DNA of 20,582 nt from CAUSKK01 sp963533935 (GCA_963533935.1 CAUSQL010000025.1:1-20582); one strand, 5' to 3'. Positions 7,783 through 15,071 are shown, numbered from the stretch's first letter. Translations and numbers: made by a program. Notes: generated by a model not told the origin, from the letters alone.

Positions 7783-8811
7783 ATGCCCAAGATTTACCGG
7801 GCCCTGGCCAGGGAGACCCTGGCCATTTTCTTCGCCACCCTACTGATTTTATTGGCAATTATTCTGAGCTTCCGCCTGTCCAACCTGCTGGCCAGCGCCG
7901 GCCGCGGCGACATTGCCCTGGGCGCCGTGGCCCAGCTCATCGCCATGCAGGCCCTGCGCTTTCTCATTCTGCTGGCGCCCCTGTCCTTCGTCCTGGCCGC
8001 CATGATGGCCCTGGGCCGCATGCATCAGGACTTGGAAATCAGCGCCCTGCTGGCCAGCGGCATCGGCTACGGCCACCAGCTGCGCGCCCTGCTGCTCACC
8101 GCCTTCCCCATCTGTCTGGGGCTCCTGTACCTGCAACTGTTCGTGCTGCCGCAGGTCTACCGCAGCCAGGAGGCGCTGCAACAGCGGGCCCAGCAGCAGG
8201 TGGCGGTGGTGCTCTTCCAGCCCCGCTCCTTCCGCAGCTTCGGCGACGGCAGCACCATTTACATCGATAAAATCAGCCAGAACCAGCTGCAGGACTTCTT
8301 TTTAAAGCGCGGCGATGAATTAATCCTCGCCCAGCGCGGTCGCCTGGAAATCAGCGGACAAATGCGCAGCTTCTACCTGGAAAACGGCCGCCGCATCTTC
8401 CTCGGCGAAGAATTGCAGAGCTACGGCAATTTCCAGCGGGCGGAGCTGAACATTCCCCTGGAGCAGCAGGTGCTGAGCAATAAGCTGCGCAACATTCCCA
8501 CGGCGGAGCTGGACCATTCCCCGGCCCAGCGGGCGGAATTGCAGCTGCGGCTGAACGGCGCCCTGGCCCTATTCATCTTCGTTTTCTTCATTCCGCTGCT
8601 GGCGCGCAGCAAGGTGCGCGGCGGTAAATACCAGAAGGTGCTGCCGGCCTTTCTCCTCTTCGCCCTCTACTACAACCTGCTGGAATTCCTGGTGAGCCAG
8701 ATGAAAAAGGGCAAATTGACCCTCTGGGCCGGCGCCTATCTGCATGTGGCCGTGCTGATGGCCGCCTACGCCTACTGGCAGCTAAGCACACGGAGGCCGG
8801 CCCGTGCTTAA
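7783..8811 (+). CDS. lptF: LPS export ABC transporter permease LptF
   Basis: LptF (342 aa) pairs with LptG and two LptB ATPases in the inner membrane to extract lipopolysaccharide and push it onto LptC. N-terminal membrane helices are at about 15-35, 55-76 and 100-122. The cytoplasmic coupling segment GRMHQDLEISALLASG at 78-93 lies between helices 2 and 3. A periplasmic beta-jellyroll region follows (about 125-250), then three C-terminal helices (about 256-275, 285-303 and 315-335). The ATG has gagg just upstream. The stop overlaps the lptG start by 8 bp. The pepA/lptF-lptG arrangement is the conserved gammaproteobacterial one. Confidence 0.95.
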   Translation: MPKIYRALARETLAIFFATLLILLAIILSFRLSNLLASAGRGDIALGAVAQLIAMQALRFLILLAPLSFVLAAMMALGRMHQDLEISALLASGIGYGHQLRALLLTAFPICLGLLYLQLFVLPQVYRSQEALQQRAQQQVAVVLFQPRSFRSFGDGSTIYIDKISQNQLQDFFLKRGDELILAQRGRLEISGQMRSFYLENGRRIFLGEELQSYGNFQRAELNIPLEQQVLSNKLRNIPTAELDHSPAQRAELQLRLNGALALFIFVFFIPLLARSKVRGGKYQKVLPAFLLFALYYNLLEFLVSQMKKGKLTLWAGAYLHVAVLMAAYAYWQLSTRRPARA

Positions 8812-9835
8812 AAAATTCGACCGCTACCTGCTCCGGCTCATCGCCCTAACCACCGGCGGCGCGCTGGTCTTCCTGCTCACCATTGATTTGCTGGTGCAGC
8901 TGTCCGGCGACTTCAACGATAGCCAGCCGCTGGCGCTGCTATTCCAGCTGCTGCTGTGGCAACTGCCGGACAAAATCATTCTCTTCCTGCCGGCCAGCCT
9001 GCTGCTCGGCGCTATCCTCGCCCTGGGCGCCCTGGCCCGCAGCAATGAGCTGACCGTGGTGCTGGCCGCCGGCGTGAGTCGCTTCCGCCTGACCCGGCCG
9101 GCGCTGCTCTTCGCCCTGCTGCTGGGCTTTGCCGGCCTGGGCCTGGGGGAAATTATTAATAACACCGCCAGCGGCGCCTACGAGCGCCTATTAAATAAGA
9201 TGGGCACGAACGGCCAGAAATCCCTGTGGCTGCGCGACCAGAACTATCTGGTGAACATTCACGGCTTCAACGGCGACGGTTCCCTGGCGCAGCTGGACCT
9301 CTACCGCTACGACGAGCAACAGCTGCAACTGCGCCGGGCGGCCAGCGCCAGCTATAGAAACGACCACTGGCAGTTAAGGCAGGTGCAGCTCTACACCATC
9401 GACCAGGAGCACATCACGCTGCAAAGCAGCGCCACGGAGCGCTGGCCTAATCCCATCAGCCCGCGGCAGATTCAGCAGCTGGCCAAGGACCACCGGCTGA
9501 ACAGCCTGGGCAAATTAATCAATCTGGCCCGCTTCATGGAAGCCAACGGCCTTAGCCACCGGGAAATTGACCTGCAGATTTACCAGAAGCTGCTGCTGCC
9601 CATTAACAGCCTCATCATGATTCTGCTGGCGCTGCCCTTCGTCTTCGGCAACCAGCGCAACAGCGCCCAGGGCACCCGGCTGGTCTTCGGCATTATCCTC
9701 GGCACCTTCTACTATCTGGCCCAGTCCATGTTGGCCAATCTGGCGCTACTGTTAAATCTGTGGCCGCTGTTGGCCCTGCTGCTGCCGAATCTGTTCTTTG
9801 CGGCGGTGGCCCTATTAATTCTTCGGAGAGGCTAA
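8804..9835 (+). CDS. lptG: LPS export ABC transporter permease LptG
   Basis: LptG (343 aa) is the partner permease of LptF in the LptB2FG complex. It has the same fold: three N-terminal helices, a periplasmic jellyroll and three C-terminal helices. The start is GTG (VLKKFDRYLL), with cggagg seven bases upstream, and it overlaps the end of lptF. The coupling-helix segment GALARSNELTVVLAAG at 75-90 is well conserved. The C-terminal segment YYLAQSMLANLALL and the NGLSHREIDLQIYQKL region before the last helices are typical. The stop TAA shares one base with the start of the downstream peptidase gene (TAATG), so all three genes are probably translated together. Confidence 0.95.
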   Translation: MLKKFDRYLLRLIALTTGGALVFLLTIDLLVQLSGDFNDSQPLALLFQLLLWQLPDKIILFLPASLLLGAILALGALARSNELTVVLAAGVSRFRLTRPALLFALLLGFAGLGLGEIINNTASGAYERLLNKMGTNGQKSLWLRDQNYLVNIHGFNGDGSLAQLDLYRYDEQQLQLRRAASASYRNDHWQLRQVQLYTIDQEHITLQSSATERWPNPISPRQIQQLAKDHRLNSLGKLINLARFMEANGLSHREIDLQIYQKLLLPINSLIMILLALPFVFGNQRNSAQGTRLVFGIILGTFYYLAQSMLANLALLLNLWPLLALLLPNLFFAAVALLILRRG

Positions 9836-10632
9836 TGTTCAATTTGGACGATAAACGATTAAAACTGGATTTGCCGCTGCTGGCCCACGGTCGCCTGAAT
9901 CAGCCGGAGGCCTGGCTCTTTGACCGGCCCGCCGGCGCGGTGCAGAGCCAATTCACCTGGGGCGAGCCGGTGCGGGTCTACGGTTTCCACAGCGATTGGG
10001 CCCTGGTGCAGTCCGAGCGGGACGGCTACTGCGGCTGCCTGGAGCTGGCGGCCCTCAGCCTGGCGCACCGGCCCTTTCCTGCACCCAGCCACCGCAGCAT
10101 TCGCCCGGCGGTAATCCTCGACCGGCCCGACCTGAAGGGGCGGCCGCGGGCCAGCATTCCCACGGACAGCTGGCTGAATTTGACCGCCGCGGAAAATGAT
10201 TATTTTGAATTGGCCCAGGGCGGTTTCATCGGCGCCTGGGCCGTGGAAAGCCTGGATTCCGTGCAGGAACCGGTGCTGACGGCGGCGGAACAGCTGAACC
10301 GCAGCTACATCTGGGGCGGCCGCGGCCTGGCCGGCCTGGACTGTTCGGCGCTGGTGCAGTACTGCTACCGCCGCGCCGGGCGCCAACTGCCGCGGGACAG
10401 CGATTTGCAGTGGCAGCTGCTGGCCCGCGACCACGAGGAGGTGAACGCGCCGCGGGCCAACGATTTAATTTTCATCACCGGCCACGTGATGCTGGCCACC
10501 GCCGTCGATGAAATCATTCACGCCAGCGCCCACCACGGCCGGGTGGTGCGGGAAAAATTCGGTATGGCCCGGGAACGCTTCCGCCGCGACGGCAGCGAGC
10601 AGAGCCTGAAGATTTACCGCTGGAAGGACTAG
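9835..10632 (+). CDS. NlpC/P60-family cysteine peptidase, probably cytoplasmic (YkfC-like)
   Basis: The 265-aa product has no signal peptide. The N-terminal half (about 20-150) looks like two SH3b-type modules (WGEPVRVYGFHSDWALVQ, then a second with LNLTAAENDYFELAQGG). The C-terminal half is an NlpC/P60 domain with catalytic Cys170 in GLDCSALVQ, His217 in FITGHVML and His229 in IIHAS. The Cys-His-His order and the 12-residue His spacing match E. coli Spr/MepS. Cytoplasmic SH3b-NlpC proteins such as YkfC cleave gamma-D-Glu-diamino-acid bonds in recycled muropeptides; that activity is inferred. The ATG at 9835 has cggagagg upstream and overlaps the lptG stop; a longer reading from 9760 lies inside lptG and is rejected. 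Confidence 0.88.
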   Translation: MFNLDDKRLKLDLPLLAHGRLNQPEAWLFDRPAGAVQSQFTWGEPVRVYGFHSDWALVQSERDGYCGCLELAALSLAHRPFPAPSHRSIRPAVILDRPDLKGRPRASIPTDSWLNLTAAENDYFELAQGGFIGAWAVESLDSVQEPVLTAAEQLNRSYIWGGRGLAGLDCSALVQYCYRRAGRQLPRDSDLQWQLLARDHEEVNAPRANDLIFITGHVMLATAVDEIIHASAHHGRVVREKFGMARERFRRDGSEQSLKIYRWKD

Positions 10633-10718
10633 GCCTTAAAAACATACAACCGAAGCGCTTCTATGTATGTATTAAGGCCTAAAAACATACATATGAAGCG
10701 CTTCTCTGTTTGTAAATA
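10631..10718. repeat. palindromic intergenic element 3 (two units, gaagcgcttc subtype)
   Basis: Two units follow the peptidase stop codon. Here the core is the perfect palindrome gaagcgcttc, at 10652-10661 and 10695-10704, centres 43 bp apart. Each core is flanked by acataca on the left and tgtatgt or tgtttgt on the right, so each unit is itself a near-perfect inverted repeat. The first unit also has outer arms aggccttaa (10631-10639) and ttaaggcct (10672-10680), forming a 50-bp palindrome that abuts the stop codon. The cores lack the gggcgc form of most other copies. Confidence 0.88.
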
Positions 10719-10723
10719 GCCAA

Positions 10724-10746
10724 TAAAAAAGGGCCCGCAGGCCCTT
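10724..10746 (-). terminator. intrinsic terminator downstream of terD
   Basis: Read on the minus strand, aagggcc and ggccctt pair around a tgcg loop and are followed by a run of T residues (10725-10730 on the plus strand are all A). It lies 22 bp after the terD stop codon and is a canonical Rho-independent terminator for the mqo-terD transcripts. Its presence next to element 3 argues that the repeat itself is not the main terminator here. Confidence 0.88.
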
Positions 10747-10767
10747 CTTCTTAACCACTGAACGCTG

Positions 10768-11343
10768 CTACACGTTCACGCCGTAGTTCTTCGCCAGCGC
10801 GTAGAGGCCGCCGGCGTAGCCCTGGCCCACGGCGCGGAATTTCCACTCGCCGTTGTGGCGGTAGACCTCGCCGAAAATCATCGCCGTTTCCGTGGAGGCG
10901 TCCTCGCCCAGGTCGTAGCGGACGATTTCGCTGCCGGTCTGCTGATTGACGCAGCGCACGAAGGCGTTTTTCACCTGGCCGAAGTTCTGTTTGCGCTGGT
11001 CCGCCTCGTGAATGGTTACGGTGATGGCAATTTTCTCCACCTGCGGCGACACCTGCTTCAGGCGAATAATCAGGCTTTCATCGTCGCCGTCGCCGGCGCC
11101 GGTGCGGTTGTCGCCGGTGTGCTCCACGGCGCCGTCCTTACTCTTTAAATTGTTGTAGAAGATGAAACTTTCATCGCCCAGCACCTTGTCGCCGGGGCCC
11201 AGTAGAAAGGCGCTGGCGTCCAGGTCGAACTCCGCGCCGTCGGTCTGGCGCACGTCCCAGCCGAGGCCGATGAGCAATTCCGTTAAATTCGGGTCTTCCT
11301 TGCTCAAGCTGACGTTGCCGCCCTTGTTTAATTTCACCGCCAT
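10768..11343 (-). CDS. terD: TerD-family stress/tellurite-resistance protein
   Basis: This 191-aa protein matches TerD in length (192 aa) and throughout. GLGWD is at 26-30, DLDAS at 40-44 and the acidic calcium-binding stretch GDNRTGAGDGDDE at 77-89; family members bind Ca2+ at such sites. TerD proteins belong to Ter stress systems linked to tellurite, phage and oxidative-damage tolerance; the molecular role is not settled. The ATG at 11343 has gaggag seven bases upstream; a longer in-frame reading to 11379 adds residues without family match. It is 48 bp downstream of mqo on the same strand and ends at a clear terminator. No terA, terB, terC or terE gene is in the window. Confidence 0.93.
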   Translation of the reverse strand: MAVKLNKGGNVSLSKEDPNLTELLIGLGWDVRQTDGAEFDLDASAFLLGPGDKVLGDESFIFYNNLKSKDGAVEHTGDNRTGAGDGDDESLIIRLKQVSPQVEKIAITVTIHEADQRKQNFGQVKNAFVRCVNQQTGSEIVRYDLGEDASTETAMIFGEVYRHNGEWKFRAVGQGYAGGLYALAKNYGVNV

Positions 11344-11368
11344 AGATACTCCTCTGTTATTTGGCTGC

Positions 11369-11384
11369 GGGCCGCGCACGGCCC
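11369..11384 (-). other. GC-rich hairpin in the mqo-terD spacer
   Basis: Between the mqo stop and the terD ribosome-binding site, gggccg and cggccc pair perfectly around a 4-base loop. No T-run follows on the minus strand, so a full terminator is unlikely. It could stabilise mRNA ends or partially attenuate transcription from mqo into terD. Function is inferred only from position. Confidence 0.5.
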
Positions 11385-11391
11385 CGGAAAA

Positions 11392-12876
11392 TTAGTCCAG
11401 CTGTAGCCACTTATTGACGTATTCACGCACCTGGGCCAGCAGTTCCTGGTCTTCGTTTATTTTACGGCCATAGGAGGGAATCATGGCGCGCAGGCGCTCG
11501 CCCCAGTTTTCATCTTTAAAGCGCTGGGAAAAGCTCTGTTCCAGTACCTTCAACATGATGGCGGCAATGGTGGAAGCGCCCGGGCTGGCCCCCATCAGCG
11601 CCACCAGGCTCTTATCTTCGCTGAACACCAGCTCGGTGCCGAATTGCAGCACCGCGCCCTTGTCCGTCTTCTTAATGATTTGTACCCGCTGGCCGGCGGT
11701 GATGAGGCGGCACTGCTCGCGCTTGGCCTGCGGGAAGTACTTCAATAATTCCTTGTGGCGGGCGTTTTCCGTGAGCAGGGCCTGGCCGATGAGGTATTTC
11801 ACCAGGTGCAGATTGTCCCAGCCCACCTTGAGTATGGCGCCGATGTTGTAGGGCTTGATGGATTTAAAGAGGTCCAGCCAGGAGCCGTTCTTCAGGAATT
11901 TGGTGCTGAACAGGGCGAAGGGGCCGAACAGCAGCATGTCCTTGCCGTTCAGATGGCGCAGGTCCAGGTGCGGCACGGACATGGGCGGGGCGCCGGCTTC
12001 CGCCTTGCCATAGACCTTGGCCTGGTGGCGCTGGGCCAGCACCTCGTCGTCGATGAGGATAAATTGGCCGCCGACGGGGAAACCGCCGTAATTGCGGGCC
12101 TCCTTAATCTTCGAGCGCTGCAACAGCTTCAAACTGTCGCCGCCGCCGCCGATGAAGACGAATTTGGCGTTCACCACCTCCCGTTCGCCGGTCTGCCTGT
12201 TCAGCATGGTGATGTCCCAGCTCTTGTCGGGCCGCTGGTTTAAATCCTTCACGTTGCGGTTGCAGTGCTGTTCGTAGTTGCCGCCCTTAATTAGGGAGCG
12301 GGCCAGCTCCTTGGTGATGGCGCCGAAATTCACGTCGGTGCCGTGGGGCGTGTGGCTGGCGGCCACCGGCTGGCTGGGGTCGCGGCCCTCCATGATGAGC
12401 GGCGCCCATTGTTTGATGACTTCCGGGTCGTCGGAGAAGGTCATGCCGGCGAAGATGGGCTGCCTGTCCAGGCCCTCCTGGCGGCGGCGCATGTATTCCA
12501 CATTCTTTTTCCCCCAGACGAAGGCCATGTGGCTGGTGGGGCGAATGAAGTTGCGCGGCTGACCCAGGCGGCCGCTGCGCACCAGCGAGGCCCACATCTG
12601 CCGGGTTACTTCAAATTGTTCCATGATATTTACGGCCCGGTCGGTGGCGACGGAGCCATCGGCGTTTTCGGGGCAATAGTTCAGCTCGGCGTAGCCGGCG
12701 TGGCCGGTGCCGGCGTTATTCCAGCCGTTGGTACTTTCCAGGGAGATGTCCTCGAGCTTCTCGAAGAGCGCCAGCTTAAGCTGGGGGGCCAGTTCCTGCA
12801 GGTAGGTGGCCAGGCTAATGCTGGCGATGCCACCGCCAATCAGGGCCACATCAATGTTCTTGCTTACCGCTGTCAT
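11392..12876 (-). CDS. mqo: malate:quinone oxidoreductase
   Basis: Mqo (494 aa) is an FAD-dependent peripheral membrane enzyme that oxidises malate to oxaloacetate and passes electrons to the quinone pool, acting in place of or beside NAD-dependent malate dehydrogenase. The N-terminal dinucleotide fold has IGGGIAS at 13-19. STNGWNNAGTGHAG (48-61), with the family stretch ELNYCPENADGSV after it, is diagnostic. The segment FVFIGGGGDSLKLLQRSKI and the C-terminal LVALMGASPGASTIAAIML are also typical of the family. The ATG at 12876 is preceded by gagg and by a candidate sigma-70 promoter. The gene sits between two Ter-family genes on the same strand, an unusual setting for a central metabolic enzyme. 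Confidence 0.96.
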   Translation of the reverse strand: MTAVSKNIDVALIGGGIASISLATYLQELAPQLKLALFEKLEDISLESTNGWNNAGTGHAGYAELNYCPENADGSVATDRAVNIMEQFEVTRQMWASLVRSGRLGQPRNFIRPTSHMAFVWGKKNVEYMRRRQEGLDRQPIFAGMTFSDDPEVIKQWAPLIMEGRDPSQPVAASHTPHGTDVNFGAITKELARSLIKGGNYEQHCNRNVKDLNQRPDKSWDITMLNRQTGEREVVNAKFVFIGGGGDSLKLLQRSKIKEARNYGGFPVGGQFILIDDEVLAQRHQAKVYGKAEAGAPPMSVPHLDLRHLNGKDMLLFGPFALFSTKFLKNGSWLDLFKSIKPYNIGAILKVGWDNLHLVKYLIGQALLTENARHKELLKYFPQAKREQCRLITAGQRVQIIKKTDKGAVLQFGTELVFSEDKSLVALMGASPGASTIAAIMLKVLEQSFSQRFKDENWGERLRAMIPSYGRKINEDQELLAQVREYVNKWLQLD

Positions 12877-12926
12877 AGGTTTGCCTCGTAAATTACTTAT
12901 CCAAATGGCTTCATTGCCGTTTTGTA

Positions 12927-12955
12927 ATTTAAAGCAACGAAAGCAACGCTGGCAA
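12927..12955 (-). promoter_or_regulatory. candidate sigma-70 promoter of mqo
   Basis: On the minus strand, TTGCCA (12950-12955; five of six matches to TTGACA) is separated by exactly 17 bp from TTAAAT (12927-12932; four of six). Transcription would start near 12920, about 44 bases before the mqo start codon. The -35 box directly adjoins element 4. It is a sequence match only; the start site is not measured. Confidence 0.4.
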
Positions 12956-13050
12956 GCGTACCGTTTGTAAATTTACAAACGGACGGGCGCTTCCCCTGTA
13001 TGTTTAATTAGACTTTTAAACATACAGGGGAAGCGCCCGTCCGTATTTAA
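12956..13050. repeat. palindromic intergenic element 4 (perfect long palindrome plus half unit)
   Basis: The core is a perfect 28-bp inverted repeat: arms 12980-13007 and 13016-13043 around an 8-base loop, both of the ccccTG spacer subtype. GCGC cores are at 12987-12990 and 13033-13036, centres 46 bp apart. Immediately upstream, 12961-12982 is a separate perfect 22-bp palindrome made of two ccgtttgtaaa ends meeting head to head. Beyond that, a degenerate half unit (around 12951-12960) remains. The element lies between terZ and mqo, next to the mqo promoter candidate. Confidence 0.92.
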
Positions 13051-13058
13051 AACGCCAC

Positions 13059-13631
13059 TTACAGATAGTTCACCAGCAGCGGCACCAGCTTATCCGGGCT
13101 GGAACCCTGGCAGTTCTCGCCGATGGCGTGCATTTTCCATTCGCCGTCGTGGCGGTAGAGCTTGGCCATAATCTGCGCGGTGTGGCTGCCGGCGGCGGAC
13201 AGGTTGTAGCGGGCTACTTCGCGGTTATTGGCCAGGTTCACCAGGCGACAGTAGGCGTTGTTCACCTTGTCGAAGGTCTGGCCCCGGTAGCTGCTGACGG
13301 TGAAGACCAGCGCCTTCACGTTCGCGCCCAGCCGGCTCAAATCCACGTTAATGACCTCGTCGTCGCCGTCGCCCTCGCCGGTCAGGTTATCGCCGCTGTG
13401 GCGCACGGCACCGTCCTTACTGTTCAGCTGGCCGAAATAGACCACGTCCACCAGCTGATTCTGCTGGTCAAAGATGAAGGCGGAGGCGTCCAGGTCGATG
13501 GAACCGCCGCCGAAGCCGAAGAAGCCGCCCTTGGCCACGTCCCAGCCCAGGCCCATGGCGATTTTCGTCAGTTCGCCGCCGGCTTCTTTATTGAGGGAAA
13601 TTTTCTGTCCCTTTTCCAGATTTACTGCCAT
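13059..13631 (-). CDS. terZ: TerZ-like Ter-family stress protein
   Basis: This 190-aa TerD-superfamily protein resembles TerZ more than TerD. It has a Gly/Phe-rich insert (KGGFFGFGGGSIDLDAS, about 34-50) after GLGWD (27-31), the segment SSYRGQTFDKVNNAYCRLV and a GSHTAQIM motif near residue 149. The calcium-binding acidic stretch SGDNLTGEGDGDDE is at 79-92. The ATG at 13631 is 9 bp after the stop of the AIM24-family gene, with its gagg Shine-Dalgarno sequence overlapping that stop, so the two are cotranscribed. It lacks 21 bp or more of spare sequence before element 4. A paralogue, terD, lies two genes downstream past mqo. The symbol rests on these motifs rather than on a search. Confidence 0.88.
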   Translation of the reverse strand: MAVNLEKGQKISLNKEAGGELTKIAMGLGWDVAKGGFFGFGGGSIDLDASAFIFDQQNQLVDVVYFGQLNSKDGAVRHSGDNLTGEGDGDDEVINVDLSRLGANVKALVFTVSSYRGQTFDKVNNAYCRLVNLANNREVARYNLSAAGSHTAQIMAKLYRHDGEWKMHAIGENCQGSSPDKLVPLLVNYL

Positions 13632-13640
13632 TGTTTACCT

Positions 13641-14342
13641 CTAGTTGCTGTTGATGAAAGATTTCAGCCAGTTGATGAAGCCGCCCTTATTGCGCGAGCA
13701 CAGCACCACCTTGCCGCTGCCGGAGAATTTTAGAACTACGCCCTCGCCGCCGGTGAAGGAGTTCAGCAGGGAACCGAGCATGCCGCCGCCGCGGCGGGTG
13801 CTCACTCCCGGTTCGTAGTGCAGCCGGCTGTCCCAGGCCACCACGTGGCCGTTGTCGATGGTCATGGGGGAATCGGGGCTCACTTCGATGGTGAAGATGG
13901 TGCCGAAGCCATTCACCGCCACCTGGCCTTCGCCGCGGGTTCTGGCGATGACAAAGCCGCCGGTGTTGCCGAAGATGGCGGCGCCGAGGCTTTGCGTCTT
14001 CAGCTCCATGTCCACGGTGCTGGAACAGGCCATGAAGGCGCCGTCGGAAATGTAATATTGCGTGGCGCCCACCTCAAGAATCTCGATGCCGCCGGGGGTG
14101 ATGGGCGCCAGCAGGCAATCGCCGGCGCCGTGGCTGGCGGTGATGCGCTGCTGGAAGAAGCTCTCGTCGTTGGCGAAGCTGCGCACCACCGCGTTCAGCA
14201 GGCCGCCGTTCATTTCGCCGACCAATTCCAAATTATTCTCCATCATGACCATGGCGTTGCTTTCGCAGGTGATGGATTCGCCCTGGCTCAGGCGGACGTG
14301 TAGAAAGGGGTCGTATTCACTGGTTACGGTGAAAGTGGCCAT
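13641..14342 (-). CDS. AIM24/TIGR00266-family protein
   Basis: This 233-aa protein has the all-beta AIM24/TIGR00266 pattern. The N-terminal repeat has GESITCESNAMVMMENNLEL and the stretch GGLLNAVVRSFANDESFF near residue 44. The segment GAGDCLLAPITPGGIEILEV follows, then GGFVIARTRGEGQVAVNGFG near residue 129. The C-terminal GGGMLGSLLNSFTGGEGVV is typical of the family. The biochemical role is unknown; the family is named after yeast AIM24, and bacterial members recur beside TerD-family genes in Ter stress clusters. No signal peptide or clear membrane helix is seen, so it is probably cytoplasmic. GGAGG precedes the ATG at 14342. It is the first gene of the AIM24-terZ unit. Confidence 0.88.
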   Translation of the reverse strand: MATFTVTSEYDPFLHVRLSQGESITCESNAMVMMENNLELVGEMNGGLLNAVVRSFANDESFFQQRITASHGAGDCLLAPITPGGIEILEVGATQYYISDGAFMACSSTVDMELKTQSLGAAIFGNTGGFVIARTRGEGQVAVNGFGTIFTIEVSPDSPMTIDNGHVVAWDSRLHYEPGVSTRRGGGMLGSLLNSFTGGEGVVLKFSGSGKVVLCSRNKGGFINWLKSFINSN

Positions 14343-14357
14343 TTAATCCTCCAATTA

Positions 14358-14398
14358 CGATTAATTACATACATATAAAGCGCTTCCTTGTATCTATA
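14358..14398. repeat. palindromic intergenic element 5 (single unit)
   Basis: A single copy fills the 59-bp gap between the YhcH-type gene and the AIM24-family gene. The acatacatataaagcgctt stretch leads through ccttgtatct into taaatt. The GCGC core is at 14380-14383. Read on the minus strand it has the tataTG spacer subtype, as in the left arm of element 6. This is the only gap with one unit. Any promoter for the AIM24-terZ unit must overlap it. Confidence 0.82.
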
Positions 14399-14401
14399 AA
14401 T

Positions 14402-14866
14402 TTAGAAAAGCGTTACGCTAATCTTCATGACGATTTTCCGCAGCGGCGCCGGCGCATTGGCCGCGATGGTGGGCCGGTGAATGTCCTCTGGATAGAGCAC
14501 GAGGAACTGCACCGGCCGCAAATTAATGAAGTTCTCGCCGGCGGCGGATTCGTAGAAGAGTAAGTCCCGCGCCGGGTCGTAGGGCTGGGCGATGGGATTG
14601 GCGCCGCAGTCCAGGGCCACGCCGATGGTTTCTTCCCCGTCAATTAAATAGTGCAAATCCACGTGGTGGCGGTGCTGCTCCGGCCTCAGCTCGGCGGCGG
14701 GGCGGCTGGTCAATTCCAGCAGCTGGGCGGTGATGTGCTCGCCCTCTACGGCAATTTTCTCCGCCGGCAGCTGGGTGAAGTCCTGGCCACGCAGCCATTG
14801 CAGGGCACGGCCGATGGCGGCAGGGTAGCGGTTTAGGGAGGCGCGGGCCAGCTGGTCGTAGTACAT
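14402..14866 (-). CDS. YhcH/YiaL (DUF386) family protein, probable sugar anomerase
   Basis: This 154-aa cupin-fold protein belongs to the YhcH/YiaL/TabA family, whose members include N-acetylneuraminate anomerase YhcH, and proteins linked to biofilm control and to beta-galactosidase Ebg. The metal-binding residues are visible as HHVDLHY at 67-73 (His68, Asp70, His72), FLVLYPEDIHRP at 121-132 (Glu127, His130) and KIVMK near 144-148. The N-terminus (MYYDQLARAS) and the AQLLELTSRP segment fit the family. No sialic acid catabolic gene (nanA, nanK, nanE) is in the window, so the substrate is unknown. GGAG lies eight bases before the ATG. It heads the minus-strand accessory block, behind a candidate promoter. 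Confidence 0.88.
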   Translation of the reverse strand: MYYDQLARASLNRYPAAIGRALQWLRGQDFTQLPAEKIAVEGEHITAQLLELTSRPAAELRPEQHRHHVDLHYLIDGEETIGVALDCGANPIAQPYDPARDLLFYESAAGENFINLRPVQFLVLYPEDIHRPTIAANAPAPLRKIVMKISVTLF

Positions 14867-14920
14867 CAGCGGCTCCGGAATTTACAGTTATGGGCCATGG
14901 TTCTCTCCGGCAAAAGGCTG

Positions 14921-14949
14921 ATTGTAAGGGCTAGTGGAGTTTTTATTAA
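14921..14949 (-). promoter_or_regulatory. candidate sigma-70 promoter of the YhcH-type gene
   Basis: On the minus strand, TTAATA (14944-14949; four of six) lies 17 bp from TACAAT (14921-14926; five of six). The predicted start near 14914 leaves about 48 bases of leader. It lies between element 6 and the gene. This is a pattern match without experimental support. Confidence 0.35.
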
Positions 14950-14950
14950 T

Positions 14951-15037
14951 GGTTTTACCGACGGCGGGGCGCTTTATATGTATGTATTTACGGCCCTAAT
15001 TACATACAGGGGAAGCGCCCGTCCGTTTGTAAATACA
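14951..15037. repeat. palindromic intergenic element 6 (inverted pair)
   Basis: A head-to-head pair lies between the divergent YhcH-type gene and leuS. GCGC cores are at 14969-14972 and 15015-15018, centres 46 bp apart. The left arm has the taccgacgg outer end and the tataTG spacer; the right arm, read on the minus strand, has the acaaacgg outer end and ccccTG spacer. Arms therefore belong to different subtypes, yet tgtatgt and acatac still pair around the centre. Confidence 0.88.
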
Positions 15038-15065
15038 GGAGAATCAGGGCTGCGGCGCCGGGATT

Positions 15066-15071
15066 TATAAT
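15066..15071 (+). promoter_or_regulatory. candidate leuS -10 box
   Basis: A perfect TATAAT lies 25 bp before the leuS start codon. No good -35 box is found at 16-18 bp spacing (the sequence there is near atcagg), so the promoter may rely on an activator or on element 6 just upstream. Transcription would start near 15078, giving a leader of about 19 bases with gaggga as Shine-Dalgarno site. No T-box or riboswitch structure fits in this space. Confidence 0.45.

Noticed and set aside
9760..9834. Upstream start for the NlpC/P60 gene
   Set aside because: The extra 25 residues overlap the lptG coding end in another frame. The ATG at 9835 has cggagagg and the TAATG junction.
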